Shown: piece by piece, positions 21,832 through 31,153 of the stretch
Layout: every line of letters begins with the position of its first letter
Position numbering within the stretch: position 1 is the stretch's first letter
Assembly (NCBI GenBank): GCA_023436605.1
Contig: JAEZIQ010000060.1
Location: 1 to 32,274 of the forward strand
DNA from: Actinomycetes bacterium
Lineage (GTDB): Bacteria; Actinomycetota; Thermoleophilia; Solirubrobacterales; 70-9
Direction of reading: 5' to 3'
DNA: 32,274 nt
Notes under the pieces: model-generated
The model's database searches: none
Told to the model about the DNA's origin: nothing
What the model saw: the letters and a program-made list of their open reading frames with translations, nothing else
Translations under genes and position numbers: made by a program

Positions 21832-24546
21832 TCAGAGCCTTTTCGAGGACCTGAATGTCTTGCCGCCCTGCGTGATCGTCGCCACGATGCGGAGGTGGCG
21901 GAGCCGGCCGTGGGCGAGGCGCTTTCGCAGTTTCTTCGACCTGGGGTGGACCTTGAGGTGGCGGTAGGTGTCCGGGACCTGCTGGAAACGGCTGAGGCCG
22001 ATCACCCGCTTGCCGTGAAGGAGCTTGATCTTGACCAGGCAGTGGCCGCCGGAAACGCAGGTCGACCTCACCGTCACGCCGTTGCCTCGCCGGTGGGCGG
22101 AGCGGGCGGTGGCGGTGGCGGCGGCTCGCAGACCGATCGGACCGGGATCCGTGCGGAAGCTGGTTTGGCCGGGCCGGCCGGACCGGCCCGCCTGGTTGAT
22201 CGCCACGACCCGGGCCCGGGCCAGGTGCCGTCCGGGGGTGCCGCTCGGGAAGTCCTCGAGCAGGACCCGGCTGCTCCGCGCGCCGACCAGACGGGCATAT
22301 GAGTTCTTCCAGGTCCGGCTGCCCGGCAGCTTCACCTGGACGTAGTAGTTGGCGGCTCCCCTCACCCGGGACCAGGTAACCACCGCGTCATGTTCGTTTC
22401 GCCAGCCGCGGACCCGGGCGGGAGCCTTCGGCGGCGGTGGCGCCTTCACGACGTAGCGATCGACGACTTCCTCGTCGCGGGGAGCGTCACCGTGAAGTAC
22501 GAGCACCTTGAGTTTCCGCTTGCCGAACAGGCCGCCGCGGGAAAGCGTGACCTTCCTTTTCCCGCTGGTCTTTCCGGTGGTGAGGATCGGGTGCTCGACT
22601 CCGCCCTTCATCTCCTCGGTGAAGACGAGCGACGTGTCCGGCTGGCCCTTGCTGTCCCAGATCAGGGTCCGGGTCGTTCCCCGGCCCACGAGCCGTGCTT
22701 CAACTTTCTCTTCGGGCATCGGCTGTCCCGAGCGGAGTCCGGTGATCGCAGGTGAGCCGGAGTACGGGGTGATTCGCCAGGTTCCCTTCGGCCGCCGCAG
22801 CAGCACGTGGGTTTCACCTTCGGCTTCGTCGATGAAGATCGCGTAGTCATCACGCTTGACCCCGGTGCCTGATGCCGGCACCTTGATCACCTTGCCGCCG
22901 GAGGAAAGCGAGAACCGCGGAGCACCGTTCTTGCCGCTGACTTCGAGCACCGCTTCGCGACCGTTCAGGCGGAAAAAGCGGGGGGTGGAGGCGGAGGCGG
23001 ACACGAGGTCGGTGCCCGGGAACTTCTCCTTGTAGCGCTCGAGGCCGCAGCTCTTGCCGAAGGTTTCGGTTCGCTTCGTCTTGAACGTGTAAACCGCCCC
23101 GACGTTGAACCAGAACATCTTCGCGCAGGCCCCGATCACATTGGTGCTGACCATCGCCTGGGCGTCCAGCAGGGGAACGTTGAAAACCCGGATTCGCCCG
23201 TTGCCGGTGAACTGGAACCTGCCCTTGGCGATCCACCCGTCGACCCGGGCGCCGACATAGAAGGGGTCGCTCGGCTTGTCCCGCAGGCTCGGTACCCCGA
23301 TTCCGATACCCGCCCCGAACTGGACCCCGGTCTGGGTGTAGATCCCCAGGTAGGCCGAGCCGAGCGGAATGTTGAAGAGGCTCAGCCCGGCTTTCGTGAT
23401 GAAGACGATTTCCTTGTTCTTGTATTCGTAGGAAAGGCTCCCGGTGACCCCGATCGGTGCCGCCGGCGGACCCCACGGAACCGGAAGTTCAGGCCCGAAG
23501 GTCGCTCCGATTGCGGCCTTGAAGGCCATGTTCGGGAACTCGGCCCACTCGCCACCGCCTTCGATCGAGGTCAAAAAGCCGGCCGATCCGACCGGGATCT
23601 TCAATCCGCTCACGCCGAAACTGACTCCGGTCAGGCGGCCCTTGGTCACCCCGAAGCCGGCCTTGAAGCCCTTTGTTTCCTTCTGCTCCTGAGGTCCGGC
23701 AACCCCCGGTGGCAGGGGCTTGGTGAACGGGAACCTGACCGTCGCCTCACCGCCAAAGGCTTCCTTCGAAGCCGAGTAGTAGGCGTTGAAGTTCTCGAGG
23801 GTCACGACCTTCAGCGAGTCGATCTCGTTCAGTTCGAGGCTGAATCCGTCCCAGGTCGTTCCCTTGCCGAGCTCCGTGTTGAACTCGAGGGTTCCGGTCT
23901 GGCTTTTGCCCTTCAGGGTGAAGATGCCGGAAAGCTGGACGGTGAGCCCGATGCTGCCCTTCCCGTCTTCGGTGATCTTGGTCGGCGATTCGACGTTCAG
24001 CACCGGGGCGAAAAGGCCGGCGAGGGTGCCCTTGAAGATGTTGGTCGCGTTGACCTCGAGATCCTCGATGGTCAACTCGGCGTCGCCGTCGGTTGCCGGT
24101 TTCGGGGCGACGAACTCGAGCGGGAACGGAGTTCCAAGCGCGTTGAGACCCGGTTTCGGCCAGTTCCGCGAGTACAGCACGACGTTGCCGTCGCTTTCGA
24201 CTTCGCGGGTCGCCGGGTTGAAGGTGATCCCGCTGCCGCCACCGGTGGCCGCGCGGCCCAGCACGAACCCGTTCAGGTCGACCCCGACCCCGACCGGCTG
24301 GTCGATCCACCGCGCCTTGTAGATCGTCTTCTCGCCGGTTCCCGACTTGGTCCAACAGGCATCGGCCCGCGCGATCCCGACGTCGATGGTCGAACGTTCA
24401 CCGCCCTTGCAGGAAGTATCGGCCGACTGGGCCTGACCTCCGGTCAGGAGAACGACCAGCGTCGTCAGGGCAGCGGCCAGACCAACCGCGCACCACCCTC
24501 TGAGGCCAAACTGCCAGCCTCCGGCTCTCCACATCCCCTGCTGCAT
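21832..24546 (-). CDS. Large exported protein of unknown function with a fibronectin-III-like segment
   Basis: This protein has 904 residues. A signal peptide is clear (hydrophobic about 19-37, cleavage near GQAQSA-D). Residues about 45-540 are rich in beta-strand-like glycine and aromatic patterns (for example GSAYLGIYTQTGVQFGAG) that recall a long beta-helix or lipid-binding-like fold, but I recognise no family. After a proline run (PPPPKAP, about 700) comes a fibronectin-III-like module (about 704-800: VTWSRVRGAANYYVQVKL). A very basic C-terminal tail follows (from about 815). It starts at ATG 24546 with GGGAG four bases upstream; ATG 24534 is an alternative. It is probably a surface or wall-associated protein. 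The neighbouring M23 gene lies 90 bases downstream on the same strand. Confidence 0.75.
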   Translation of the reverse strand: MQQGMWRAGGWQFGLRGWCAVGLAAALTTLVVLLTGGQAQSADTSCKGGERSTIDVGIARADACWTKSGTGEKTIYKARWIDQPVGVGVDLNGFVLGRAATGGGSGITFNPATREVESDGNVVLYSRNWPKPGLNALGTPFPLEFVAPKPATDGDAELTIEDLEVNATNIFKGTLAGLFAPVLNVESPTKITEDGKGSIGLTVQLSGIFTLKGKSQTGTLEFNTELGKGTTWDGFSLELNEIDSLKVVTLENFNAYYSASKEAFGGEATVRFPFTKPLPPGVAGPQEQKETKGFKAGFGVTKGRLTGVSFGVSGLKIPVGSAGFLTSIEGGGEWAEFPNMAFKAAIGATFGPELPVPWGPPAAPIGVTGSLSYEYKNKEIVFITKAGLSLFNIPLGSAYLGIYTQTGVQFGAGIGIGVPSLRDKPSDPFYVGARVDGWIAKGRFQFTGNGRIRVFNVPLLDAQAMVSTNVIGACAKMFWFNVGAVYTFKTKRTETFGKSCGLERYKEKFPGTDLVSASASTPRFFRLNGREAVLEVSGKNGAPRFSLSSGGKVIKVPASGTGVKRDDYAIFIDEAEGETHVLLRRPKGTWRITPYSGSPAITGLRSGQPMPEEKVEARLVGRGTTRTLIWDSKGQPDTSLVFTEEMKGGVEHPILTTGKTSGKRKVTLSRGGLFGKRKLKVLVLHGDAPRDEEVVDRYVVKAPPPPKAPARVRGWRNEHDAVVTWSRVRGAANYYVQVKLPGSRTWKNSYARLVGARSSRVLLEDFPSGTPGRHLARARVVAINQAGRSGRPGQTSFRTDPGPIGLRAAATATARSAHRRGNGVTVRSTCVSGGHCLVKIKLLHGKRVIGLSRFQQVPDTYRHLKVHPRSKKLRKRLAHGRLRHLRIVATITQGGKTFRSSKRL

Positions 24547-24665
24547 CTGGCTCCCAGACTATTAGTCCCCGCCCTCCTTATGTGGAACCGCGAAGCTTCG
24601 GCCCGCCTTCTTTAGGATTTCTCCTTTGTCGATCGAGTCCGGGCCTTGGCCCGGGGGAGTCTGAA

Positions 24666-25652
24666 TTGAGCGAAAAGATCCGGATCGGGATCGCCGGTTA
24701 CGGCAACCTGGGAAGGGGCGTCGAAGCCTCGATCCGCCAGAACGCTGACATGGAACTGGTCGGGGTGTTCACCCGTCGGGATCCGACCCAGGTGGAGCCG
24801 GCCGGAGCCGACACTCGCGTCCTGGCCTGGGAAACGCTTGAGGAGCACACGGACGCGGTTGACGTGATGATTCTTTGCGGCGGCTCGAAATCAGATCTGC
24901 CCGAACAGGGTCCGGCGCTGGCCGCCCGGTTCAACACGGTGGACAGTTTCGACACTCACGCCCGGATCCCCGAGTACTTCGAGGCAGTCGATGTGGCAGC
25001 CCGGGAAGGCAACAACACGGCTCTGATATCGACCGGTTGGGATCCCGGGGTCTTCTCGATCAACCGGCTCTACGGGGAGGCGATCCTGCCGGTGGGAGAG
25101 ACCCACACCTTCTGGGGTCGGGGAGTCAGCCAGGGACATTCCGACGCGGTCCGACGGATCGACGGTGTTGCCGACGCCGTCCAGTACACGCTTCCCGCCG
25201 AAGCGGCAATCGACCAGGTCCGGGAAGGAACCGAAACCAGCTTCACCACGCGCGACAAACACAGCCGGGAATGCTTTGTCGTGCTCGAACCGGGTGCCGA
25301 TCCGGAAGCGGTGCGGGACGCGATCGTGACCATGCCGCACTACTTCGACGAGTACGAAACCTCGGTCAACTTCGTCGACGCGGACGACCTCGCCCGGGAC
25401 CACAACAGCATGCCTCACGGTGGTTTCGTGATGCGCTCCGGAACCACCGGAGACGATCACCGGCAGCTGATCGAGTACGGGTTGAAACTCGACGACAATC
25501 CCGGCTTCACGGCAAGCGTTCTGGTCGCTTACGCCCGGGCCGTGCACCGCCTGTCCCGGGCCGGCGATCACGGCGCCAAAACGGTTTTCGACATCGCCCC
25601 GGGTCTATTGTCCCCGCGCTCGCCGGAAGATCTGCGGGCGGACCTGCTCTAA
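24666..25652 (+). CDS. ddh: meso-Diaminopimelate D-dehydrogenase
   Basis: This 328-residue NADPH enzyme converts tetrahydrodipicolinate, ammonia and NADPH to meso-2,6-diaminopimelate in one step, giving lysine and peptidoglycan precursor. The TTG at 24666 is chosen because GGGGGAG lies seven bases upstream and the product then begins SEKIRIGIAGYGNLGRGVE, as in characterised Ddh. Further matches to the Corynebacterium enzyme, from memory, are STGWDPGVFSINR, HTFWGRGVSQGHSDA-(x)-RRI, VQYTLP, MPHGG and FTAS. The frame is open upstream to 24582, but that part has no conserved sequence. It is transcribed divergently from the 904-residue exported protein and stands alone. Confidence 0.95.
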   Translation: MSEKIRIGIAGYGNLGRGVEASIRQNADMELVGVFTRRDPTQVEPAGADTRVLAWETLEEHTDAVDVMILCGGSKSDLPEQGPALAARFNTVDSFDTHARIPEYFEAVDVAAREGNNTALISTGWDPGVFSINRLYGEAILPVGETHTFWGRGVSQGHSDAVRRIDGVADAVQYTLPAEAAIDQVREGTETSFTTRDKHSRECFVVLEPGADPEAVRDAIVTMPHYFDEYETSVNFVDADDLARDHNSMPHGGFVMRSGTTGDDHRQLIEYGLKLDDNPGFTASVLVAYARAVHRLSRAGDHGAKTVFDIAPGLLSPRSPEDLRADLL

Positions 25653-25676
25653 GGCCAAGCCCGGTTTCACGTTGCG

Positions 25677-25696
25677 ATCCCCGGTCTACTCGGGAT
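25677..25696 (+). terminator. Small hairpin downstream of ddh
   Basis: ATCCC (25677-25681) can pair with GGGAT (25692-25696) in the gap after ddh. It is short and has no T-run. I see no convincing promoter for the next gene in the rest of this gap. Confidence 0.25.
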
Positions 25697-25764
25697 TACC
25701 AAACGTTGTTCTGATGGTCTGGTAGGTTTTCGCGACCAGTCAATAGGACGTCCTTGGGGGGATC

Positions 25765-28700
25765 TTGTACACGAAGCGGGTGTGTGGCGCCGATAACGGC
25801 TTGCATTTTTCGAAGAACTCAGGTTCTTCAATCCGCACGTTGGTCCTGGTCTGGATCCTGGCCTGTGTCGGTCTGGCGGGCTTCTCCGTCTCGCAGGCAC
25901 AAGCCGTCTCGTTCGGCCCGGCGACCGCCTTCCCGGCCGGCAACAGTCCGCAATTCGTCACGAACGCCGACCTGAACGGTGATGGCAAACTCGATCTCGT
26001 CGTCTCGAACTGCGCGTCCGACAGCCTTTCGGTCCTGCTGGGAAACGGCAGCGGGTCGTTTGCTTCTCAGACCAGCGTCATCATCGGGCCATGTCCGGTT
26101 GGCGTTGCGATCGGTGATTTCAACGGTGACGGAAAGCCCGACATCGCTTCGCCCAACTCGGGTAACAGCACGCTGGCAATCACTCTCGGGAACGGGGACG
26201 GTACGTTCGGTCCGGTCGCCACTAGTACCCCCGGGGGCGGCGCTCCAAGATGGATCGCGACGGCTGACCTGAATTCAGACGGCAAGCTCGACCTGGTCAT
26301 CGCCAACCGGACTTCAAATGTCGTCTCGATCAAGCTCGGAAACGGGGACGGCACCTTCGGACCCCATGTGAGCTATTCGGTGGGATCGGGGCCGGAGGAA
26401 ATCGTCCTCAAAGACTTCAACGGTGACAACAAGCTCGACTTCGCGACCTCTAGCGCGACCGTGCAACGAGTCTCGATCCGTCTGGGCAATGGCAACGGCA
26501 CTTTTGGGGCACTTTCGACCATCGGTACATCGGAGGACACGGTGGAGGCCGGCGATCTGAACGGTGACGGCAAGGTTGACCTCGTCTCCACCAGCGGCAC
26601 CAATGTTGCGGTCATGCTCGGCAACGGCAACGGCACCTTCGGTCCGGTAAGCAACTTCCCGGTGGGCGGTGCCCCGATGCATGTCGAGCTGAGTGACATC
26701 AACGGAGACGGCAAGCTCGACGCGGCGGCAACCCTCCCCGGTTCCGACACCATCGCAATCCTCCTGGGAACGGGTGCCGGTTCGTTCGGTACGCCGGTTC
26801 CGCTTGCGACCGCGCCGGGTGTTCCGTGGAGGCTTACTGTCGGCGACTTCAACGGCGATGGCAGGCCGGACCTCGCCAGCTCACAGGTAAATGGAATGGC
26901 GGCTTCGGTGAATCTGAACACGACCGATGACACGCCCCCGGACACCGTGATCGACACGGAGATCCCCTCGGCCTCGCCGTCCATCGCCGAAGTCCGCACC
27001 TTCACCTTCCACGGTGTCGACCCCGCACCCGCTTCGCTGCCCCTCACCTACGAGTGCCGGGTCGACGGTGGCATCTGGATCTCCTGCACGAGCGGCTACG
27101 AAGCCTCGGACCTCGATGACGGCAGCCACACATTCGAAGTCCGTGCGAAGGATGGCGCGGGCAACTTCGACTCCTCGCCCGCGAGTTCGTCCTGGGTTGT
27201 CGACACGACCCCACCGGACACCTTCATTGATTCGGCATCGCCGGCGTCGCCCACCAACAATCAGGTGCGGGACTTCACATTCCACGGGGCCGATCCGGCG
27301 CCGGGAACCGCGATCACGCTCGAGTGCCAGGTCGATGGCGGGCCCTGGTTCGCCTGCAACGGCGGCGCCTACAACACGGGAACCCTGCCGGAGGGCAACC
27401 ACACGTTCCGCGTTCGGACCACCGATGCGGCGGGCAACGTGGATCCGTCGCCGGCCTCCTCGACCTGGATGATCGATTTGACCGATCCGACGATTGACAT
27501 CGTTTCGCCTAGTGTGCGGGAGCGGTTCGTGTTGGGTTCAGGCAGCAAGAACTACAGCTGCGACGATCCGCTTCACGGTGGTCCGCCGCCGGTCGCGTCG
27601 GGTGTTGACACCTGCACCGATCACGGTTTCAGCACCGCGCATCTCGGCAACTTCCGCTTCCAGGTCGATGCGAAGGACAAAGCCGGCAACACTTCTACTG
27701 AAGCGCATGCGTACGCGGTTGATCCGCCCCGGTACGCGGATCTGGTCACTCCGTTCCATCCGATCGCCTACTACCGCCTGGGCGACCAGCTGGGTTCCGA
27801 CACGATGGCCGACAGCTCTGGCAACGGTCGAAACGGAGAATTCAAGAACGGTGTCGCTTTGCGTCGTCCGCCGGCTCCGAGTTGTCACGTCAGGCCGCAT
27901 GCTCCGTACACCTGTGATCTGACCGCCGATCCGCAGGACTGGGCCGCGTTCTTCCCGGCCCGTGACGGTTACGGCTTCACCAACAACATCGCGGCGCCGC
28001 AGTCGGGTTACACGATCGAGGGCTGGATCAACCGCGCCGACAATGGTGACGGCTCGATCATGGGTCAGGGCGGTGCCGGTCAGCTGATTGTGGCTGGTGG
28101 ACGCCTGGCGCTTCGTCAGACCCAGGACACCGTTTACGCCTCCGGCCCGCAGCTGACTCCGGGTGAGTGGTTCCATGTGGCCGGAACCTGGGACGGCCAC
28201 AACACGCGCCTTTACGTGAACGGCCAGCTGGTCGGTTCGTCAAACTCAGCGAACAAGGCCCCGTCCGGCACGTCGACGCTTTATGTCGGGTATGGCGATC
28301 AGGCTCCGTGGTTCCATGGCAGCCTCGACGAGATGGCCTACTACGGCACCGCGCTGCCGGGTTCGGCTTTCGCGACCCGGTATGAGGTCGGTACCGCGAA
28401 GGATGTTCCGTCGCCGGCACCGGACGGTCCGCCGATTCAACGGCCCGAGCCGAACATGCACCAGCCGAACAACGGTGGTCTTTACGCCCCGACCAAGGTG
28501 CCGGATCTCGATTTCTTCTGTGAGGACCTTGACGGCAACGATACGGTCGCTAGCTGCACCGCGACGGTTGACGGTGATCCGACCCCGAACGGGGCCGCGT
28601 TGCCCGATTCGCCGGGTGTCCACACTGTCGTCGTCACCGCGATCGACGACACCGAGCTCACCCGGTCTCACACCCACAACTACACGGTGAAGGGCTTCCA

Positions 28701-29631
28701 GGACATCTTCAACACTGATTCCCCGGTCGCCTATTACCGGCTCGGTGATGACAGTGGTGACTGGATGAAGGACTCCGGACCTCACGGTCGTCATGGCGCC
28801 TACAAGAACAACCAGGAATCGGGGCCGGTTGGAATTTCCGGTGACAACGACCACGCCCGAAAGTTCTGGGGCGAGGGCGGCTACGGGTTCGTTTCCTCGA
28901 TCCCCGCGCCGAAGTTCCAGTCCACCCTCGAAGCGTGGGTAAACCCGGACGATCATCGCAACCAGTCGGTGGCCGGGCACGGTGACGCCGGTGAGATCTA
29001 CATCGAAGGTGGTCGCTTCCACTTCAAACACATGGGCACCACCGTCAACGCTCATGTCGGACCCACCCCGGGTGAGTTCACCCAGGTGGTCGGGGTCTGG
29101 GACGGCGTCACGATCTCTATCTATGTGAACGGTGAGATTCACGGCCAGAAAGAAGCAACCAAACGGCCGAGCTCTTCCAGCACCTTCTATGTCGGTTACG
29201 GTGAGCAGCGCCCCTGGTTCAAGGGATCACTCGACGAGGTTGCCTACTACGACAAGGCACTCACCGCGAATCGGGTGCTCGAACACTTCCTTGCCGATCC
29301 GCCACCGTCAGGCAGCGGTCCGGTCACTCCGAAGCAGGACAGCGAACCTAGGAAGCCGGACCCGGTTCCAGGACCGATCGGTCCGACCGGTCCCGAACAG
29401 CCGGTTACGGATCCCGAACAGCCGGCCGATCCCGATCCGGTCATCCCGCCGAAGACCACCGGTGATCCGACCGTCGCCCCGGACACCGGTTCCAACGTGA
29501 AGCCAGGCTCTGGTGCCAAGGCAAACAACAGCAAAGCCGGCCTGCGCAGGAAAGCCCTGAAGAAGTGTGGCAAGCTCAGCAAGAAGTCGAAGCGGAAGGC
29601 CTGCAAGAAGCGGGTCCGCCGCATCGGTTGA
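25765..29631 (+). CDS. Large secreted multidomain protein: FG-GAP/VCBS propeller, Ig-like and LamG-like domains
   Basis: The TTG at 25765, after a G-rich stretch, gives 1288 residues; a signal peptide spans about 24-47 (LVLVWILACVGLAGF then SQAQA). Seven FG-GAP/VCBS repeats (about 67-390) each carry D-(L/F/I)-N-(G/S)-D-(x)-(K/R)-x-D calcium loops and LGNGxGxFG blocks, enough for one seven-bladed propeller. Two Ig-like modules follow (about 390-572: TPPDT, then ECRVDGG or ECQVDGG). Next are a LamG/concanavalin-like domain (about 659-879), another Ig-like module (about 889-975) and a second LamG-like domain (about 979-1175). A Pro/Asp-rich linker leads to a Lys/Arg-rich tail (1252-1288). A role in adhesion or glycan binding at the cell surface is inferred; no catalytic residues are recognised. 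Confidence 0.88.
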   Translation: MYTKRVCGADNGLHFSKNSGSSIRTLVLVWILACVGLAGFSVSQAQAVSFGPATAFPAGNSPQFVTNADLNGDGKLDLVVSNCASDSLSVLLGNGSGSFASQTSVIIGPCPVGVAIGDFNGDGKPDIASPNSGNSTLAITLGNGDGTFGPVATSTPGGGAPRWIATADLNSDGKLDLVIANRTSNVVSIKLGNGDGTFGPHVSYSVGSGPEEIVLKDFNGDNKLDFATSSATVQRVSIRLGNGNGTFGALSTIGTSEDTVEAGDLNGDGKVDLVSTSGTNVAVMLGNGNGTFGPVSNFPVGGAPMHVELSDINGDGKLDAAATLPGSDTIAILLGTGAGSFGTPVPLATAPGVPWRLTVGDFNGDGRPDLASSQVNGMAASVNLNTTDDTPPDTVIDTEIPSASPSIAEVRTFTFHGVDPAPASLPLTYECRVDGGIWISCTSGYEASDLDDGSHTFEVRAKDGAGNFDSSPASSSWVVDTTPPDTFIDSASPASPTNNQVRDFTFHGADPAPGTAITLECQVDGGPWFACNGGAYNTGTLPEGNHTFRVRTTDAAGNVDPSPASSTWMIDLTDPTIDIVSPSVRERFVLGSGSKNYSCDDPLHGGPPPVASGVDTCTDHGFSTAHLGNFRFQVDAKDKAGNTSTEAHAYAVDPPRYADLVTPFHPIAYYRLGDQLGSDTMADSSGNGRNGEFKNGVALRRPPAPSCHVRPHAPYTCDLTADPQDWAAFFPARDGYGFTNNIAAPQSGYTIEGWINRADNGDGSIMGQGGAGQLIVAGGRLALRQTQDTVYASGPQLTPGEWFHVAGTWDGHNTRLYVNGQLVGSSNSANKAPSGTSTLYVGYGDQAPWFHGSLDEMAYYGTALPGSAFATRYEVGTAKDVPSPAPDGPPIQRPEPNMHQPNNGGLYAPTKVPDLDFFCEDLDGNDTVASCTATVDGDPTPNGAALPDSPGVHTVVVTAIDDTELTRSHTHNYTVKGFQDIFNTDSPVAYYRLGDDSGDWMKDSGPHGRHGAYKNNQESGPVGISGDNDHARKFWGEGGYGFVSSIPAPKFQSTLEAWVNPDDHRNQSVAGHGDAGEIYIEGGRFHFKHMGTTVNAHVGPTPGEFTQVVGVWDGVTISIYVNGEIHGQKEATKRPSSSSTFYVGYGEQRPWFKGSLDEVAYYDKALTANRVLEHFLADPPPSGSGPVTPKQDSEPRKPDPVPGPIGPTGPEQPVTDPEQPADPDPVIPPKTTGDPTVAPDTGSNVKPGSGAKANNSKAGLRRKALKKCGKLSKKSKRKACKKRVRRIG

Positions 29632-29691
29632 GCTCTGACCGGTTACCGCGCGTCGCCGCGACGGTTGCTGAGAACCTGAATTCCGGGCCGG

Positions 29692-31050
29692 TCACCAGCG
29701 ACGGGTTGCGCGGACGATCGACTGGGAGTAGCCCCAGAGGGCCGCGGCCGATGCGAGGATCTGGTAGATCAGGACATACCCGAGAAACCCACGGAAGTTG
29801 AGTTCGAACTCGATTTCAAGCGGACTGATCACCCGGTTCAATTCCCAGCGGCGCAGGATCGCGAGGATGACGATCGTGAACGGGATCACCAGCATCGAAA
29901 CCCATCCGACCACCAAGGGCGAGCCGAAGAGGAAGAGGATGAACCCGGGAAGCCAGAAGAACACGAGGCCAAAGTCGAGTAACGGCACGAGATAGTCGAG
30001 ATCGGTAACGAACCGGGCAAGGAACCGGGGCTGGCGGCGCGGGGGTCGGGAAACGAGACCTTCAACCATGCCCCGGGCCCATCTCGCCCGCTGGCGAAAG
30101 AAGGGCCGCAGCCTTTCCGGAACGGTAGTGGTTGCCACCGCCATCGGCTCGTACTCGGTCAGGCCACGCTCGGCAAGCAGGGCCCAGGTCAGCGCGATGT
30201 CTTCCGCAATGGTGTCGGGCCACCCTCCCGCCGCCCGCACATCTTCGGTCCAGTAAGCCGAAAGCGCACCCTGAGCGACCAGGGTGCAGTGGTAAGAGGA
30301 CTGCATGAGCTTGACGCCGTTTATGCCGAGCCGGTAATCCCAACTCTGCATCCGGGTCAGGAAGCTGGCGGTCGCGTTCTCCACCTTGACCGCTCCGGCG
30401 CAGGCGCCCACATGCTGATCCTGCGGCCGACTGCAGAGCCTCGCAATCAGGTAGCTGAAGGCGTCGGCATGAACAAAGGTGTCCGCGTCCACGGTGGCGA
30501 CGACAGGCGTATCGGTGGCGGCGAGACCGGAGTCGAGCGCCGAGAACTTGCCGGGGGAAGGCTCGGAGATCAGCTGTAACTCGACGCCTGCCTCGCTTGC
30601 CGCCGACCGGGCGCGTTCGACCGTACGGTCGGTGGAACCGTTGTCAACCACGAGGACCTTGAGCTCGCCTTTGTAGCTGGTCTCCGCCAGACCGCGGATC
30701 GTCGCCCCGATCGTCGCTTCCTCGTTGAGCGCGGGAATGAGAACCGTCACCGGCGGCCACTGCTCCCACCCGCCGAACGGTGGTTCCAGGACGGGAGGCT
30801 TGTACCGGGCCAGAGGCAGGCTGAAGAGCAGGAACCCGACGAAGAATCCCGGGATGTAGGCCAACACCGTGGGAATCATCCAGGCGGCCACGAGGCCCAT
30901 CGCTTCCCGGAGATCTTGGCGCCAACCTTCGGTGATCACGATGGCAGCGGCGACGTACAGGAGGGTGAGGGTGAAGGCGATCAGGAACTTCACCGTCGGG
31001 CGCAAGCCGACCTCTGGTTTGGGCCGATTCAGATCGAAAACAGGCACCAT
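29692..31050 (-). CDS. Membrane glycosyltransferase family 2 (cellulose/hyaluronan synthase-like)
   Basis: This 452-residue inner-membrane enzyme has two N-terminal membrane segments (about 20-41 and 55-80), a cytoplasmic GT-A domain and three or more C-terminal segments (about 355-405 and 425-445). Processive-GT2 motifs are present: D136 (VVDNGST), D188-A-D190 for metal and nucleotide sugar, E283-D284 (TIAEDIALTW) and Q320-R-A-R-W324. It likely polymerises a sugar and exports the chain through its membrane domain. No PilZ c-di-GMP receptor domain is visible. The divergent neighbour is a diguanylate cyclase, suggesting c-di-GMP-linked polysaccharide production. Confidence 0.92.
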   Translation of the reverse strand: MVPVFDLNRPKPEVGLRPTVKFLIAFTLTLLYVAAAIVITEGWRQDLREAMGLVAAWMIPTVLAYIPGFFVGFLLFSLPLARYKPPVLEPPFGGWEQWPPVTVLIPALNEEATIGATIRGLAETSYKGELKVLVVDNGSTDRTVERARSAASEAGVELQLISEPSPGKFSALDSGLAATDTPVVATVDADTFVHADAFSYLIARLCSRPQDQHVGACAGAVKVENATASFLTRMQSWDYRLGINGVKLMQSSYHCTLVAQGALSAYWTEDVRAAGGWPDTIAEDIALTWALLAERGLTEYEPMAVATTTVPERLRPFFRQRARWARGMVEGLVSRPPRRQPRFLARFVTDLDYLVPLLDFGLVFFWLPGFILFLFGSPLVVGWVSMLVIPFTIVILAILRRWELNRVISPLEIEFELNFRGFLGYVLIYQILASAAALWGYSQSIVRATRRW

Positions 31051-31059
31051 GAACTCTTG

Positions 31060-31138
31060 TTACCCCATTTCTCGCATCAAATCGCGGGCGGTCCCGTACC
31101 CCGCCCGTTGCCGACTCGGATGGCCCCGAACGGGGTAA
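31060..31138. promoter_or_regulatory. Divergent control region with mirrored GGGGTAA motifs
   Basis: TTACCCC at 31060-31066 and GGGGTAA at 31132-31138 are mirror copies, each about 10-16 bases ahead of a start codon (31050 minus, 31154 plus). A 7-bp stem CGGGCGG/CCGCCCG (31085-31107) lies near the centre, and CCCCG-AA-CGGGG (31124-31135) forms a small hairpin near the plus-strand gene. This could be a shared operator or paired promoter/ribosome elements; no -35/-10 pair is convincing. Confidence 0.35.
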
Positions 31139-31153
31139 GGCAATAATTGAGAT

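Noticed and set aside
25960..26870. Repeated DNA blocks suggestive of a tandem repeat or CRISPR-like array
   Set aside because: The periodicity is protein-level FG-GAP repeats inside one coding frame, with no identical DNA repeats or spacers.
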